From contig NZ_CP065138.1 in the NCBI RefSeq assembly GCF_015693305.1, positions 1,240,001 through 1,304,000 of the forward strand: a stretch of DNA of 64,000 nucleotides. Direction: 5' to 3'. Positions 63,586 to 64,000 of the stretch are shown here, one piece after another. Below the pieces are notes generated by a model. It was not told where the DNA came from. It saw nothing but the letters and a program-made list of their open reading frames with translations, and made no database searches. This DNA is from Sphingobium sp. Cam5-1. Lineage in GTDB: Bacteria; Pseudomonadota; Alphaproteobacteria; Sphingomonadales; Sphingomonadaceae. The position numbers and the translations under genes are program-made. Position 1 is the first letter of the stretch; every line of letters starts with the position of its first letter.

Positions 63586-64000
63586 GCCGCCAACTCCGCC
63601 TCGCGAGCGACCAGCGCATCCACCCGCGTCCAGGAAAAATCAGCAGTCAGCCGCCGCAGCTTGTCCGCCATGACGGACAGATTGCTGTAATGGCGCAGGC
63701 GCGATCGGAGCGGCGCTCCCGCCACACGCGGCTGGTCGGGATCAATTTCCCAGGGATGAAAATAGATGATGGCGGGCTGCTTCTCCCGCCCATTCACTTG
63801 CCGAATGGCCCAGCGGGAAAAGCCATAGGGCAGCAACCGGAAAAATCCGCCACCCCCAGCCGCCAGCCTCCGCCCACCAAATTCGGCAGTCGTCACCGGC
63901 AACTCCAGAAAATCACTCCCCGTCACCGGCCGCCAGGCAAAGCGCGGCGATTCAGGCCAGCCATAATGATCATGCCGGATCGGCGCGACGCTGCTGGAAT
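63582..64000 (-). CDS. XrtA system polysaccharide deacetylase, C-terminal part
   Basis: The last 139 residues of a polysaccharide deacetylase (NodB type with DUF3473 tail), whose start lies beyond the window edge. Recognisable parts are RHDHYGWPESPRFAWRP, PAGGGG-like AAGGGGFFRLLPY, and the YFHPWEID segment with a conserved His. It would remove acetyl groups from the exported polysaccharide. It is coupled to the FemAB gene by a 4-nt overlap. Confidence 0.88.
   Translation of the reverse strand, partial: SSSVAPIRHDHYGWPESPRFAWRPVTGSDFLELPVTTAEFGGRRLAAGGGGFFRLLPYGFSRWAIRQVNGREKQPAIIYFHPWEIDPDQPRVAGAPLRSRLRHYSNLSVMADKLRRLTADFSWTRVDALVAREAELAA

Overview
The window is a GC-rich alphaproteobacterial chromosome segment, most likely from a sphingomonad (Sphingobium/Sphingomonas/Novosphingobium group). 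The evidence is the protein families: SdhE, DUF2093, DUF2849, DUF934, UPF0262, CtrA, a TorF-type porin and an XrtA/PEP-CTERM exosortase locus. Also typical are dense housekeeping genes with 4-8 nt overlaps and GANTC (CcrM) sites upstream of ctrA. No integrase, transposase, phage gene, CRISPR array or rRNA was seen. The single tRNA is tRNA-Asn(GTT). Genus and species cannot be fixed from the sequence alone.

Layout. 0-9.3 kb: sdhE, a nested palindromic repeat, mfd (split by a one-base frameshift in a G run), a small secreted protein plus TorF-like porin, a pseudo-receiver/GGDEF/EAL protein, moaA-nadK and tRNA-Asn. 9.4-15.5 kb: a TPR/SPOR lipoprotein, a ribbon-helix-helix protein and an orphan ParA ATPase face a Sel1/SPOR protein across a promoter region holding two CtrA-like boxes; then a DUF1338 enzyme, purU and a 50-residue ORF. 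15.5-22.6 kb: DUF2093, a nitronate monooxygenase-like flavoprotein, a glycosyltransferase, an alpha/beta hydrolase, SelO and AstD. 22.7-27.1 kb: one tightly overlapped sulfate-assimilation operon, cobA-DUF2849-cysI-ridA-DUF934-cysH. 27.2-33.4 kb: a GH43-like protein, MAPEG, dnaB, UPF0262, a degenerate GH25 protein, cytidine deaminase, dCTP deaminase and a phosphoesterase. 33.4-37 kb: an ECF sigma/anti-sigma pair divergent from a secreted S8 protease and a Gly/Ser-rich protein. 37-40.5 kb: ctrA with its control region, then a LysR regulator divergent from pirin and WrbA. 40.5-49.4 kb: mixed housekeeping genes (acyltransferase, RluA-type synthase, ArfB, free Met-sulfoxide reductase, RcnB-like protein, VOC protein, Bpt, IlvA, HIBADH-like dehydrogenase) and an amidohydrolase that has lost most metal ligands. 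49.5-64 kb: a leftward exopolysaccharide and XrtA exosortase biosynthesis block, with the deacetylase at the right edge cut by the window.

How the parts connect. ctrA is encoded here, and its own upstream region carries a CtrA-like box and five GANTC sites in 72 bp, consistent with CcrM/CtrA feedback control. The same box type occurs twice in the ParA/SPOR divergent promoter. I therefore propose that the ParA-RHH-SPOR module is a cell-cycle-timed positioning or septum-linked system; this is the best candidate for something undescribed. The last 14.5 kb would build and export a polysaccharide (sugar transferase, glycosyltransferases, flippase, methyltransferases) and supply the XrtA machinery thought to sort PEP-CTERM proteins into that matrix.

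Three genes look like pseudoenzymes: the GH25 protein, the amidohydrolase, and the receiver and GGDEF parts of the c-di-GMP protein.
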